Positions 46,065-54,920 of a stretch of 64,000 nt of DNA are shown here, in pieces (position 1 is the stretch's first letter; every line of letters begins with the position of its first letter). Under the pieces are notes generated by a model, which was given only the letters and a program-made list of their open reading frames with translations, searched no databases and had not been told where the DNA came from. The stretch is from positions 1 to 64,000 of the forward strand of contig CAMLYR010000001.1 in assembly GCA_946491915.1 (NCBI GenBank), written 5' to 3'. A program made the position numbers and the translations under genes. The stretch is from an uncultured Clostridium sp. GTDB taxonomy: Bacteria > Bacillota_A > Clostridia > TANB77 > CAG-508.

Positions 46065-46418
46065 ATGGAAGATTTTAAAGAAAAATTACCAATTATTGTT
46101 GCAGTAATTATTATGATTGCTTTGATGATTGGAGCATATTACTTCTTATGTATTCATAAATCTGCGTATTATACACAAATTGATAATACAAAAATAGAGG
46201 AATTACCTGGCAATGATGATATGAGATATCAATATACATTAATGGCATATACCAAGAATGGAAAAGGAAAAGAAATTCAATTTAAAACATCTAGAGAGTT
46301 AAGAGAAGATGCTTATTTAGAATTAGAAGTGATGTCTATAAGAGGCGTTATTGATTGGAAAGAAGTGCAAGCAGAAGAATTACCTGAAGCTGTAAAAACA
46401 GAAATGAATGTAGAATAA
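46065..46418 (+). CDS. YxeA family protein (DUF1093)
   Basis: A 117-residue protein with one N-terminal helix (PIIVAVIIMIALMIGAYYFL) and an extracytoplasmic small domain: YYTQID, YQYTLMAYTKNGKGKEIQF and RELREDAYLELEV, the YxeA pattern. In Bacillus, yxeA stands beside the Bce-type YxdLM transporter, and here it follows the BceAB-like genes. Function is unknown, but the repeated association points to a role in peptide-antibiotic response. AAGGAAGG precedes its ATG. Confidence 0.85.
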   Translation: MEDFKEKLPIIVAVIIMIALMIGAYYFLCIHKSAYYTQIDNTKIEELPGNDDMRYQYTLMAYTKNGKGKEIQFKTSRELREDAYLELEVMSIRGVIDWKEVQAEELPEAVKTEMNVE

Positions 46419-46490
46419 GAAATCCTATAAATGACTTATAAATATAGAAAAATGAAGTGCAAAATAAGGAGAAAGAAATGGGGTGGTAAA

Positions 46491-47186
46491 ATGAAAGTAT
46501 TTTTTAAAGTTGTATTTTTAATAGTATTAATCTTATTAAGTATTGCCTTATTGTTTGTAGGAAATGGATATAACATGTATAAGGAGGCAATAGAAAATAC
46601 AGCATTTGAAGAAAAAATAGAACAAATACAAGAAAAAGAAAATTATACAAAACTTTCAGAAATACCACAAATTTATTTAGATGCAGTCATTAGTGTGGAA
46701 GATCATAGATTTTATCAACATCCAGGAATTGATATCATTGCCATTGGGAGAGCATTTATTAATGATATCAAAGCAATGAGTTATGTAGAAGGTGGAAGTA
46801 CCATTACACAACAATTAGCAAAAAATATTTATTTTACACAAGAAAAAAAGATGACTAGAAAGATTGCAGAAATGTTTATGGCATTTAATTTAGAAAGAAA
46901 TTTAAGTAAGGAAGAAATTTTAGAATTGTACTTAAATACTAGCTATTTTGGTGATGGATATGATACGGTAAAAGAAGCTTCAAGAGGATATTTTGGAAAA
47001 GATCCAAATCAAATGACAGATGGAGAATGTGTTATGCTTGCAGGAATACCAAATGCACCAAGTGTATATGCTCCAACGGTTAATCCAGGGCTTGCAAAAC
47101 AAAGACAGAAACAAGTATTAGATAAAATGGTGAAATATAAATATTTAACGCAAGAAGAAGCAGATAGAATATATGAAGAAAAATAA
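46491..47186 (+). CDS. Monofunctional peptidoglycan glycosyltransferase (GT51)
   Basis: A 231-residue protein from ATG 46491 (GGGGTGG in front); an in-frame ATG at 46452 would add a basic cytoplasmic stretch and cannot be excluded. One membrane helix (FFKVVFLIVLILLSIALLF) and a GT51 domain with the catalytic Glu in SVEDHRFYQHPGI, then GGSTITQQLAKN, RKIAEMFMAFNLER and KEEILELYLN. It polymerises lipid II and has no transpeptidase domain. Linked to the Bce-like genes, it may restore wall synthesis under antibiotic stress, an inference from position. Confidence 0.9.
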   Translation: MKVFFKVVFLIVLILLSIALLFVGNGYNMYKEAIENTAFEEKIEQIQEKENYTKLSEIPQIYLDAVISVEDHRFYQHPGIDIIAIGRAFINDIKAMSYVEGGSTITQQLAKNIYFTQEKKMTRKIAEMFMAFNLERNLSKEEILELYLNTSYFGDGYDTVKEASRGYFGKDPNQMTDGECVMLAGIPNAPSVYAPTVNPGLAKQRQKQVLDKMVKYKYLTQEEADRIYEEK

Positions 47187-47192
47187 AATTTT

Positions 47193-47223
47193 AAGAAGAT
47201 ATATTTTGTATATCTTCTTTTTT
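47193..47223 (+). terminator. Terminator after the GT51 gene
   Basis: AAGAAGATATA (47193-47203) pairs with TATATCTTCTT (47209-47219), followed by T residues. Confidence 0.85.
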
Positions 47224-47224
47224 A

Positions 47225-47399
47225 TAACTAATTATAATTACTCCTAAATATATGTTTATTATTTTTTACACCTTGTGTGTCGCAACTTTCATAATATAAA
47301 AGGATAATCGAAAGTTGCTCCAATCGCACTCACTTCGTTCGTTTGGTCGCTTACGCGGTGTTGCAAAATAATAAACATATATTTAGGAGTAATTAGTTA
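47225..47399. mobile_element. 175-bp palindromic element, MITE-like
   Basis: Terminal inverted repeats begin TAACTAATT and share ACTCCTAAATATATGTTT (left arm 47225-47265, right arm 47365-47399; the left has six extra bases). The middle has a second hairpin (GCAACTTTC/GAAAGTTGC) and a GC-richer segment with the CGAACGAAGTGAGTGCGA-type sequence often seen in bacterial repeats. No coding. Different from the element at 15647. Confidence 0.6.
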
Positions 47400-47439
47400 C
47401 TTTCTAAAATTAAATTTATTGAAAAACAATAAAAAAATA

Positions 47440-47468
47440 TTGACAAACATAAAATAATAATATATAAC
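47440..47468 (+). promoter_or_regulatory. Promoter of the membrane protein gene at 47486
   Basis: TTGACA (47440-47445), 17 bp, TATAAC (47463-47468). Confidence 0.75.
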
Positions 47469-47485
47469 GGATACAGGAGGAGTTT

Positions 47486-48310
47486 ATGGAAGAAAATAAA
47501 AAAGAGAAATGTTTGAGAAACATATATAGAATAATAAATTGGATTTTAGCCATTTTTATATTTGTATTTTCAACATATGCACTAAGGTATTCGGGAGAAT
47601 ATGAATTGTACATAAATAAAGATAATAAAGATAGAATTTATGCATATATAGGAGAAGAAAATTTAAAAACAGATTGCAAAGTAAAGAAAATTGTATATGA
47701 AGAAGTTTGGGATAATAATAACTATGAAGTTTATTATGAAAATGGAGAAAAAGAAGTCCTATATTTGGAAGGTATTCCTTGGCAAGATGATTTAATAAAA
47801 GAAGAGGGGATATATATTCCTGTAAGAAACTTAGGTATTACTTTTATTCTTGTCATCATTTTTATTCTAAATACAATTAAAATAAGGAAAGACTTTAAAA
47901 AAGATAAGCAAAATATGAATATTTCGATTATGGTTAAGATTATTTTGACATTTATGATTATTTGCAATATTGTATTTACTTTAACAACTCCTTTTCTAAT
48001 GATTCCTGTGCTGATATTACTTGTTTTTGGAGGAACAGGATTAGTGGGGTTGATTAGCTATTATATCGAAAAAGAAAAAACAATACAAAAATCCTCTTCT
48101 GATTTTTTGAAAATCTTATTCGTAAATTATATTGTCCTTTTAGCAGTATATAGTATATATATGATATCATGGGGAGCTATCATGGAATTTAATGTAATTA
48201 TTTCAATAGTATTAGTGACAGGGGAAGGTATTTTAGGTTATGCAATTGGAAGATTTATGGATATGCCAAATATAAAAAGAAATCATCAAATATTAACAAA
48301 AACATATTGA
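47486..48310 (+). CDS. Polytopic membrane protein of unknown function
   Basis: A 274-residue protein I do not recognise. Helix 1 (NWILAIFIFVFSTYAL) is followed by an extracytoplasmic region of about 70 residues containing two Tyr/Glu/Asn-rich strands (YELYINKDNKDRIYAYIG, YEVYYENGEKEVLYL). Then come five further helices to the C-terminus. AGGAGG precedes ATG 47486 and a good promoter lies upstream. It ends 4 bases into the region of the next gene's leader. The layout is that of DUF3592-type membrane proteins (a beta-rich loop between helices), but I cannot confirm it. Confidence 0.75.
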   Translation: MEENKKEKCLRNIYRIINWILAIFIFVFSTYALRYSGEYELYINKDNKDRIYAYIGEENLKTDCKVKKIVYEEVWDNNNYEVYYENGEKEVLYLEGIPWQDDLIKEEGIYIPVRNLGITFILVIIFILNTIKIRKDFKKDKQNMNISIMVKIILTFMIICNIVFTLTTPFLMIPVLILLVFGGTGLVGLISYYIEKEKTIQKSSSDFLKILFVNYIVLLAVYSIYMISWGAIMEFNVIISIVLVTGEGILGYAIGRFMDMPNIKRNHQILTKTY

Positions 48311-48363
48311 AAAATACACATTTTTTTGTTACATTAAGAAAAACAAAGGAAAAAGGTGATTAT

Positions 48364-48801
48364 ATGATAAGAAAAATAAAAGAAGAAGACTTAACGAAAG
48401 TTATGACAATATGGGTAAAAGGAAATTTCAAAGCAAATAGCTTTATTGAGAAAGATTATTGGTTAGAAATTTATAATCAGGTAAAAGTAGACTTTTTAGA
48501 AAAATTTAAAACTTATGTCTATGCAGAAAATGATGAAATCTTAGGATTTATTTCGATTGATGAAAATGAAATCAAGGCTATATTTGTAAAAGAAGAGAAC
48601 AGAGGGCATGAAATTGGAACAAAATTGTTGAATTATTGTAGGAATAATTTAGAAGAAAATGCAGAACTTTTGGTAAAGGTATTTGAAAAAAATATGAATG
48701 ATATTATATTTTTTTCAAATTTACAATTTAAAAATAGTAAAATTCAGTTAAATGAACAATTTAATGAGAAAGAATATGTGATGACTTGGAAAAAAGAATG
48801 A
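48364..48801 (+). CDS. GNAT family N-acetyltransferase
   Basis: A 145-residue protein from ATG 48364, which follows AAAAAGGTGAT; an upstream in-frame ATG would run through an unlikely leader. GNAT fold with MIRKIKEEDLTKVMTIW at the start, the core strand IKAIFVKEENRGHEIGTKLL (acetyl-CoA pyrophosphate loop R-G-H-E-I-G) and a late KNMNDIIFFSNLQFK. It transfers an acetyl group to an unknown amine. A hairpin with a T tract follows. Confidence 0.88.
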   Translation: MIRKIKEEDLTKVMTIWVKGNFKANSFIEKDYWLEIYNQVKVDFLEKFKTYVYAENDEILGFISIDENEIKAIFVKEENRGHEIGTKLLNYCRNNLEENAELLVKVFEKNMNDIIFFSNLQFKNSKIQLNEQFNEKEYVMTWKKE

Positions 48802-48810
48802 CAAATCTAT

Positions 48811-48847
48811 AAAAAGGATAGAGTATGGAAGTACTTTATCTTTTTTT
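48811..48847 (+). terminator. Terminator after the acetyltransferase gene
   Basis: AAAAAGGATAGAGTA pairs (one bulge) with TACTTTATCTTTTT, then T residues. Confidence 0.7.
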
Positions 48848-49060
48848 CTTATAGAAAAAATGTTCATATAAACTAAAAATATAATTACACGTATCTTAAG
48901 AAAATTTTAATATTTCATAAAAAAATACTTAATAAATAGTTGATATACTAAAAGTGACAAAAATGTAAGACAAAAATATAGCAAAATGCATACATTTTAG
49001 GAAAAATGTGGTATAATGTATATGTTATGGTTTATTTTAACATAAACAGAAAGGATAAAA

Positions 49061-49792
49061 ATGAGTAGAAAAACGAAGATAAAAATATTTAGAATTGCAT
49101 TAGCGATTATTGCAGTAGCAATTATTGTAGGAGTGCTAGTTTATTTAATACCAGTTATGAAGAACCTAAGTACAGTAGAAGGTCAAGAAGCTTTTAAAAA
49201 TAAAGTGAATGATTCTGGATTTGTTGGATTATTAATGTTATTTGGTCTTCAAGTGGCACAAGTGTTTTTATTTATATTACCAGGAGAACCAATAGAAATA
49301 TTAGCAGGAATGTGTTATGGTGGATGGGGAGGATTACTATTTATCACTGTATCTGTAGCGATTATTACAACAGGAATCTTTTTCTTAGTAAGAAAATTAG
49401 GAAGAAAATTTGTATATGATTTTTGTGATGAAGAAAAAGTAAAGAAAATTGAAAATAGTAAATTATTTAAGAATCCAAAGAAAGTTGAATGGATATTAAT
49501 TATATTATTTATGGTACCAGGAACACCGAAAGATTTGTTGGTATATATTTCAGGATTGTTACCAATAAAACCATTGCATTTGATATTAATATCCACGTTT
49601 GCTAGACTACCTTCAGTTGTTTCATCTACTTTTGCAGGAAATACTTTAATGAAAGGTGATTGGAAATCAAGTCTAGTTATATATGTGATTACATTTTTAT
49701 TAGTTGGTGTAGTTGTATTTATTGTAAATAAATTTGATAAAAGTAAAACCACAGAAGAAGCATTAAAATCAATACAAGAGGATATAAAATAG
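49061..49792 (+). CDS. TVP38/TMEM64 family membrane protein (VTT domain)
   Basis: A 243-residue protein of the DedA-related VTT superfamily. Helix 1, then the re-entrant FILPGEPIEILAGMCYGGWG segment, a long VRKLGRKFVYDF loop, and the signature FMVPGTPKDLLVYISGL and FARLPSVVSSTFAG, the motifs expected for lipid-transport folds. It may move a lipid across the membrane. A TATAAT box at 49013-49018 lies 43 bases before ATG 49061; its -35 is weak. A second VTT-type gene (dedA) is at 38599. Confidence 0.92.
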   Translation: MSRKTKIKIFRIALAIIAVAIIVGVLVYLIPVMKNLSTVEGQEAFKNKVNDSGFVGLLMLFGLQVAQVFLFILPGEPIEILAGMCYGGWGGLLFITVSVAIITTGIFFLVRKLGRKFVYDFCDEEKVKKIENSKLFKNPKKVEWILIILFMVPGTPKDLLVYISGLLPIKPLHLILISTFARLPSVVSSTFAGNTLMKGDWKSSLVIYVITFLLVGVVVFIVNKFDKSKTTEEALKSIQEDIK

Positions 49793-49812
49793 AAAGGAAA
49801 AAGGGGAATTTT

Positions 49813-50361
49813 ATGGACGAAGTAGTTAAATCTAAAAACACAAAAGATAAAATTGTTGAATACATAATCTATTTTTTCGTTTATTCATTTTTGGGTTGGC
49901 TAATAGAGACCATTTATGCTATGTTTGTACATGGACATTTTGTAAAAAGAGGATTTCTATTTGGACCGGTTTGCCCAATATATGGTTTTGGAGCAGTTTT
50001 ACTACTAATGGCAACAAAGAAATTATATAAAAAGCCATTTTTAAAATTTCTAATTGCTACAATTGCATTTACCTTATTTGAATATATAGTTTCTTTTGTA
50101 TTAGAAATGTTATTTGGATTGAGATGGTGGGATTATTCAAATGATTTCTTAAACATACAAGGAAGAGTTAGTTTATTATATTCTATATTTTGGGGTGTTA
50201 TTGGATTGATTTTATTAGAGAAATTACACCCATACATACAAGATAAAATACAAAAGATAACAAAAGGAAATACAAATAATATTCAGAAAATTGTTTGCTT
50301 CTTATTTATAGGCATATTAATAGCAGACACGGTTTTTTCAGTATTAAAATATTTACATTAA
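49813..50361 (+). CDS. CmpB-type putative ABC transporter permease family protein, paralogue 1
   Basis: A 182-residue protein with five membrane helices of the 'putative ABC-transporter type IV' (CmpB) family. Hallmarks: FLGWLIETIYAMFVHGHFVK, GFLFGPVCPIYGFGAV, LEMLFGLRWWDYSNDFLN and GRVSLLYSIFWG. No ATPase gene is near, so a transporter role is doubtful and the family function remains open. It follows the TVP38 gene by 20 bases, probably in the same operon. Two relatives are at 50488 and 53816. Confidence 0.88.
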   Translation: MDEVVKSKNTKDKIVEYIIYFFVYSFLGWLIETIYAMFVHGHFVKRGFLFGPVCPIYGFGAVLLLMATKKLYKKPFLKFLIATIAFTLFEYIVSFVLEMLFGLRWWDYSNDFLNIQGRVSLLYSIFWGVIGLILLEKLHPYIQDKIQKITKGNTNNIQKIVCFLFIGILIADTVFSVLKYLH

Positions 50362-50487
50362 TTTGAGGGAAATTGGATATTAATTTTTCTTAAGAAATTA
50401 TTTAAACAAATTTAAGAATCCCTAAAAATATTATTAAGATTTACATGATATAGTAAAATTACAAAAATAATATAAGGGGTGGAGCAA

Positions 50488-51132
50488 ATGAAGAAAGAAA
50501 AATTAGTTAATCAATTGATAAAAATATTTTGGGTGTTTATTATAGGAAGTTTGATTGGGTATGTAGTCGAAATGATTGTAGGATTGGTTCAAAATGGTCA
50601 TTTTGTATCAAGACAAGGATTGCTATTTGGACCATTTGCACAAGTATATGGATTAGGCATATTAGCTTATTATTTTGTTGTTCCTAAGATAAAAGGTGGA
50701 TACTTAAAAATCTTTTTAGTAACAATGCTATTAGGAGGAATTGTAGAATATTTATGTTCTTATTTCCAAGAGCTTTTATTTGGAACAATCTCATGGGATT
50801 ATTCAAACTTATGGTTTAATATAAATGGAAGGACAAGTCTATTACATTGTACGTATTGGGGAATAGGAGGAGTATTGTTTATGAAATATGTTATACCACT
50901 AATTAATCATTTAGATAATGTTCTAAGAAATCAATATTTTAGAATTGTAACTGCTTTATTTGCTATATTTATGCTATTTAATATATCTGTATCTTCATTG
51001 GCAGCCATTAGACAAGATGAAAGAAATCGTGAAATTGCGGCAACAAGCAATATAGATGTGTTTTTTGATAAATATTATTCTGATGAAGTGATGGATGTGA
51101 TTTATGAGAATAAAATAGAAGTAAAAAGATAG
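50488..51132 (+). CDS. CmpB-type putative ABC transporter permease family protein, paralogue 2
   Basis: A 214-residue paralogue starting at ATG 50488 (AGGGGTGGAG in front; GTG 50479 is inside that site). It repeats the family pattern: LIGYVVEMIVGLVQNGHFVS, GLLFGPFAQVYGLG, FQELLFGTISWDYSNLWFN and GRTSLLHCTYWG. A C-terminal extension after the last helix (IRQDERNREIAATSNIDVFF) is shared in outline with the paralogue at 53816 and absent from the first copy. A strong terminator follows. Confidence 0.88.
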   Translation: MKKEKLVNQLIKIFWVFIIGSLIGYVVEMIVGLVQNGHFVSRQGLLFGPFAQVYGLGILAYYFVVPKIKGGYLKIFLVTMLLGGIVEYLCSYFQELLFGTISWDYSNLWFNINGRTSLLHCTYWGIGGVLFMKYVIPLINHLDNVLRNQYFRIVTALFAIFMLFNISVSSLAAIRQDERNREIAATSNIDVFFDKYYSDEVMDVIYENKIEVKR

Positions 51133-51154
51133 AGAAAAATAAAAGTTAACACGA

Positions 51155-51187
51155 ATAGGACAGTATTTATATACTGTTCTATTTTTT
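51155..51187 (+). terminator. Terminator after paralogue 2
   Basis: AATAGGACAGTAT pairs with ATACTGTTCTATT around TTAT and runs into a T tract. Confidence 0.85.
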
Positions 51188-51326
51188 ATTGTATATAGTT
51201 AAGTTGGAAAACTAGAGAAAAGTTTTCACGAAGCGAGATTTGTCTGGTTAAATATTATAAAAAATTGAAAGCAATATTTACATAAAATCATATTATATAT
51301 AAGACTAAGCGAAAGGAGGAATTTGT

Positions 51327-51905
51327 TTGGAAGTAAAGGGAAAAAAAATAGGATTTGTATTAACAGGTTCATTTTGTACATTTAAAAAAGTATTACCTAA
51401 AATGAAAGAATTAATAAAAAAAGAAGCAGAAATTGTACCTATTATGTCTTTTAACAGTTATCAATTAGATACAAAATTTGGAAAAGCAGAAGAGTTTATT
51501 CATGAAATAGAAGAAATGACAGGAAAGAAAATTATTCATACCATTGTAGATGCAGAACCGATTGGCCCTAAAAAAATGACAGATATTATGATTATTGCAC
51601 CTTGTTCTGGAAATACAATGTCAAAATTAGCCTGTGATATTATAGATACACCAGCAACGATGGCAGCTAAATCACATTTAAGAAATAATAGACCATTAGT
51701 GATTGCACCTTCTACGAATAACGGATTAAGTGGTAATGCTGAAAACATAGGAAAATTATTAAATAGAAAAAATTATTATTTTGTGCCATTTAGACAAGAT
51801 AATCCCATAACAAAACCAAGATCAATTGTATTTGATGCAGAATACATCATAAAAACGATAGAATATGCTTTAGAGGGAGAACAAATTAGTCCTATATTAA
51901 TCTAA
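51327..51905 (+). CDS. Dipicolinate synthase subunit B
   Basis: A 192-residue flavoprotein-fold protein (SpoVFB/DpaB family) that, with DpaA, makes dipicolinic acid from the lysine-pathway intermediate for the spore core. Family segments: GKKIGFVLTGSFCTFKKVLP, IMSFNSYQLDTKFG, IAPCSGNTMSKLACDI, DTPATMAAKSHLRN, and RPLVIAPSTNNGLSGNA. It starts at TTG 51327 behind AAAGGAGG. DpaA is not adjacent, which is unusual because the two genes are normally side by side. CATATTATA at 51289-51297 fits the -10 of mother-cell sporulation sigma factors, with no clear -35. It is good evidence that the organism sporulates. Confidence 0.92.
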   Translation: MEVKGKKIGFVLTGSFCTFKKVLPKMKELIKKEAEIVPIMSFNSYQLDTKFGKAEEFIHEIEEMTGKKIIHTIVDAEPIGPKKMTDIMIIAPCSGNTMSKLACDIIDTPATMAAKSHLRNNRPLVIAPSTNNGLSGNAENIGKLLNRKNYYFVPFRQDNPITKPRSIVFDAEYIIKTIEYALEGEQISPILI

Positions 51906-51906
51906 G

Positions 51907-51970
51907 AAAAAAACACTTTTATTTGTATAATCTGGTAATAGAAATTATATACTAATAAAAGTGTTTTTTT
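51907..51970. terminator. Bidirectional-type terminator after dpaB
   Basis: Perfect 17-bp stem AAAAAAACACTTTTATT (51907-51923) and AATAAAAGTGTTTTTTT (51954-51970) with a 30-base loop. Confidence 0.8.
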
Positions 51971-51971
51971 G

Positions 51972-52000
51972 TTGTATATAAAATTCAGGTATGGTAGAAT
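51972..52000 (+). promoter_or_regulatory. Promoter of pepF
   Basis: TTGTAT (51972-51977), 17 bp, TAGAAT (51995-52000). Confidence 0.6.
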
Positions 52001-52021
52001 AGGGAACAAGGAGGATAAAAC

Positions 52022-53797
52022 ATGAAAAACGTACAAGATAAATACAGTTGGGATTTAACAGATTTATTTAAAGATAAAGAAGATTTTTATGAAGAAATGA
52101 AAAATGTAAAGGATAAATTAAAACAAATAAAAAGCTATAAAGGCATATTGTGTAATAGTTCAGAAAATCTATATCAATGTTATCACTTATATGAAACAGC
52201 ATTAATGAAAATTGAACAAGTATATGCTTATGGAATGTTAAACTATCATTTAAATATGGCAGATCAAGAAGGAATCAAGTTATTTAAAGAGGCAGAAAAT
52301 TTAAATGCAGAATTTAGTACAGCGACTGCATATATAACACCAGAAATTACATTTACTGATGAGAATATGATTAATAAGTATTTAAAAGAAGACTCAAGAT
52401 TAGAACCATATAAAAGAGATATTCAAAATATTTTAAAAAAGAAAAAACATATATTAAGCAAAGAAGAAGAAAATTTATTGGCTAATTATTCAGAAATTTT
52501 TTATGCACCTAAAAATATATATGATATGTTAACAAATGCAGAATTCAAGTTTGGAACATTCATAGATGAAGAAGGAAAAGAAGTAGAATTAACAGATTCC
52601 ACATATTCTGTATATATCAGAAGTAAAAATCAAAATGTAAGAAAACAAGCATATGATTTAATGTTAAAAAAGTATAGTGAATTTATCAATACCATCACAG
52701 AAATGTATCTAACAAATGTGAAACAAACAGTAATTACTGCAAAACTAAGAAATTACAAATCTTCATTAGATGAAGTAACAGACAATGATGAAGCTAGTAT
52801 AAAAGTATATGATACATTAATGGAAGGTGTTCATAAAGGAATAAAAGCAAATCATGAATATATGGCATTAAAGAAGAAGTTATTACAACTAGAAGATATG
52901 CATATGTATGATATATATGTAAATCCATTCACAAAAAATGGAGACAAAATACCATATGAAGAAGCTAAAAAGATTGTAAAAGATGCATTAGCTATATTAG
53001 GAAAAGAATATGGAAATATGCTAGAACATGCTTTTGAAAATCATTGGATAGATGTGTATGAAAAACCAAATAAACAAAAAGGTGGCTATAACATGGGCAT
53101 TTATGCACCACATCCATTTATTTTGATGAATTATGTTGGTGACGAATACGATGTCAGAACGATTGCTCATGAATTAGGACATAGTATGCATGCATATTAT
53201 TCAAACAAAAATCAAAATATTTTTGATGCAGATTATACCATTATGGTAGGTGAAATAGCATCAACAGTCAATGAAATTTTATTAACAGAATATCAACTTG
53301 AACATGAAACAGACAAAACGAAAAAAGCAGAAATTTTATATGAATTACTAGAATTAATAAAAGGAACATTCTATGCACAAGCTATGCTTGCTGAATTTGA
53401 AAAAGAAGTTCATGAAAAAATAGAAAATGGAAACACAATGTCTTCTGAAGATTTAAATACCATTTATTATACATTAAATCAAAAATATATGGGTGAATCT
53501 GTTATTTTAGAAGAAAATAGCAAATATGGTTGGGCTAGAATTCCTCATTTTTATAGAGATTTTTATGTATATAAATATGCAACAGGAATTTCAGCGGCCA
53601 TTTGTATTGCAACAAAAATCTTAAATAAAGAAGAAGGCTATGTAGAAAAATATATTCATATGCTAAGTCAAGGTTGTACCAAAAAGTCAATAGACCTTCT
53701 AAAAATGGTAGATGTTGATTTAGAGGATATACACACTTATGAAGTGATTGTTCAATTTTATAAAAATACAATTGAAGAGTTAAAAAGTTTACTATAG
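52022..53797 (+). CDS. pepF: Oligoendopeptidase F (M3 family)
   Basis: A 591-residue cytoplasmic zinc peptidase that degrades oligopeptides. It starts KYSWDLTDLFKDKEDFYEEM, the standard PepF opening. The catalytic HELGH with downstream Glu lies in TIAHELGHSMHAYYSNKN (about residues 380-397), and the distal Glu is in IMVGEIASTVNE. The late ARIPHFYRDFYVYKYATG motif, with the Tyr/His that stabilise the substrate, is present. AAGGAGG precedes ATG 52022. A member of the CmpB-type family follows 18 bases later, probably co-transcribed. Confidence 0.95.
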   Translation: MKNVQDKYSWDLTDLFKDKEDFYEEMKNVKDKLKQIKSYKGILCNSSENLYQCYHLYETALMKIEQVYAYGMLNYHLNMADQEGIKLFKEAENLNAEFSTATAYITPEITFTDENMINKYLKEDSRLEPYKRDIQNILKKKKHILSKEEENLLANYSEIFYAPKNIYDMLTNAEFKFGTFIDEEGKEVELTDSTYSVYIRSKNQNVRKQAYDLMLKKYSEFINTITEMYLTNVKQTVITAKLRNYKSSLDEVTDNDEASIKVYDTLMEGVHKGIKANHEYMALKKKLLQLEDMHMYDIYVNPFTKNGDKIPYEEAKKIVKDALAILGKEYGNMLEHAFENHWIDVYEKPNKQKGGYNMGIYAPHPFILMNYVGDEYDVRTIAHELGHSMHAYYSNKNQNIFDADYTIMVGEIASTVNEILLTEYQLEHETDKTKKAEILYELLELIKGTFYAQAMLAEFEKEVHEKIENGNTMSSEDLNTIYYTLNQKYMGESVILEENSKYGWARIPHFYRDFYVYKYATGISAAICIATKILNKEEGYVEKYIHMLSQGCTKKSIDLLKMVDVDLEDIHTYEVIVQFYKNTIEELKSLL

Positions 53798-53815
53798 AAA
53801 GGGTTTTAGCAATAT

Positions 53816-54769
53816 ATGAAAAAAGGGAAAAAGAAAAATGAAGAAATAAAAAATAATGTAATTAAAAACGAAGAACAAAATATGTCAGTAGAAAACTATC
53901 AACATGAAGAAAATAATAAAACACAAAACCAACCAAAGGTGAAGAAGAAAAGAACAATCAATGGAATTAGTATATGGAGAATCTTAGCATATTTTATTAT
54001 TTATAGTGTATTAGGATATATGATAGAAACTATCTATGGAGTGATAACAAAAGGCGTATGGGAAAGTAGACAAAGCTTTTTATATGGACCATTCTGTGGT
54101 ATTTATGGACTAGGTGCTGTTATTATGATTGTTTGCTTGCACAAATTCCCTAGAAAATTTAATACACTTTTTGTCGGAGGATTTATTGTTGGTTCTATTG
54201 TAGAATATGTAGTTAGTTTTGTAGGAGAAATGTTATTAGGCGTAAAATGGTGGGATTATTCTAATATGCCATTGAACCTTAATGGAAGAATTTGCGTGTA
54301 CTTTTCAGTCTTTTGGGGATTTTTGGGAATCTATTTGATTGCTTCTCTAAATCCAAAAGTAGATAAAATTATTAATTGGACAAAGAGCAAATTTAAAACT
54401 TATAAAGCTTTAAAAACTTTTGTTATGACAGTATTTATTTTACTTATGATAGATTGTGTATCCACTGCGTTTGCAATTGAATTCTTTTTAGTAAGAATGA
54501 TTGTTCAAAATGATATTGATGTTGCCAATAAAGAATTAGTGATAGAACAATATGATAAAATTTATGAAAATGAAAAATTATCAAAATTTATTTATCAATT
54601 TTGGGGCGATAAAAAGATGATAAGAACATTCCCAAATCTAAAAATAAATGACAAAAATGGAAATATTGTCTACATGGATAGTTTGCTTGATATACAGCCA
54701 TATTACTTCAAAGTTCATAATATCAATAATAAAAATAATGAAGAAGTAGAAGCAGACATTAGAGGATAA
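53816..54769 (+). CDS. CmpB-type putative ABC transporter permease family protein, paralogue 3
   Basis: A 317-residue member with a charged N-terminal extension of about 55 residues (Lys/Glu/Asn/Gln-rich) before the family core: SVLGYMIETIYGVITKGVWE, SFLYGPFCGIYGLGAV, GEMLLGVKWWDYSNMPLN and GRICVYFSVFWG. A long soluble C-terminal region (about 230-317) follows the last helix. Third copy within 5 kb. No function can be read beyond membrane location. Confidence 0.87.
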   Translation: MKKGKKKNEEIKNNVIKNEEQNMSVENYQHEENNKTQNQPKVKKKRTINGISIWRILAYFIIYSVLGYMIETIYGVITKGVWESRQSFLYGPFCGIYGLGAVIMIVCLHKFPRKFNTLFVGGFIVGSIVEYVVSFVGEMLLGVKWWDYSNMPLNLNGRICVYFSVFWGFLGIYLIASLNPKVDKIINWTKSKFKTYKALKTFVMTVFILLMIDCVSTAFAIEFFLVRMIVQNDIDVANKELVIEQYDKIYENEKLSKFIYQFWGDKKMIRTFPNLKINDKNGNIVYMDSLLDIQPYYFKVHNINNKNNEEVEADIRG

Positions 54770-54858
54770 TAGGTAATCTTAATGATGATTCATTGAAAAG
54801 AGCTAATATATCAAGTAATCTTCTTATCACATGACAATTTGTAAAAAGAAATAATAAT

Positions 54859-54892
54859 TACCATTGCTAAAATATTTTGGCAATGGTATAAT
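54859..54892 (+). promoter_or_regulatory. Promoter overlapped by a palindrome, upstream of the large surface protein
   Basis: TTGCTA (54864-54869), 17 bp, TATAAT (54887-54892). A 30-base palindrome with arms TACCATTGC (54859-54867) and GCAATGGTA (54880-54888) covers the whole region, so it is likely an operator. Confidence 0.6.
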
Positions 54893-54920
54893 ATTTTATA
54901 TACGTATGAAAGGAACGTGA

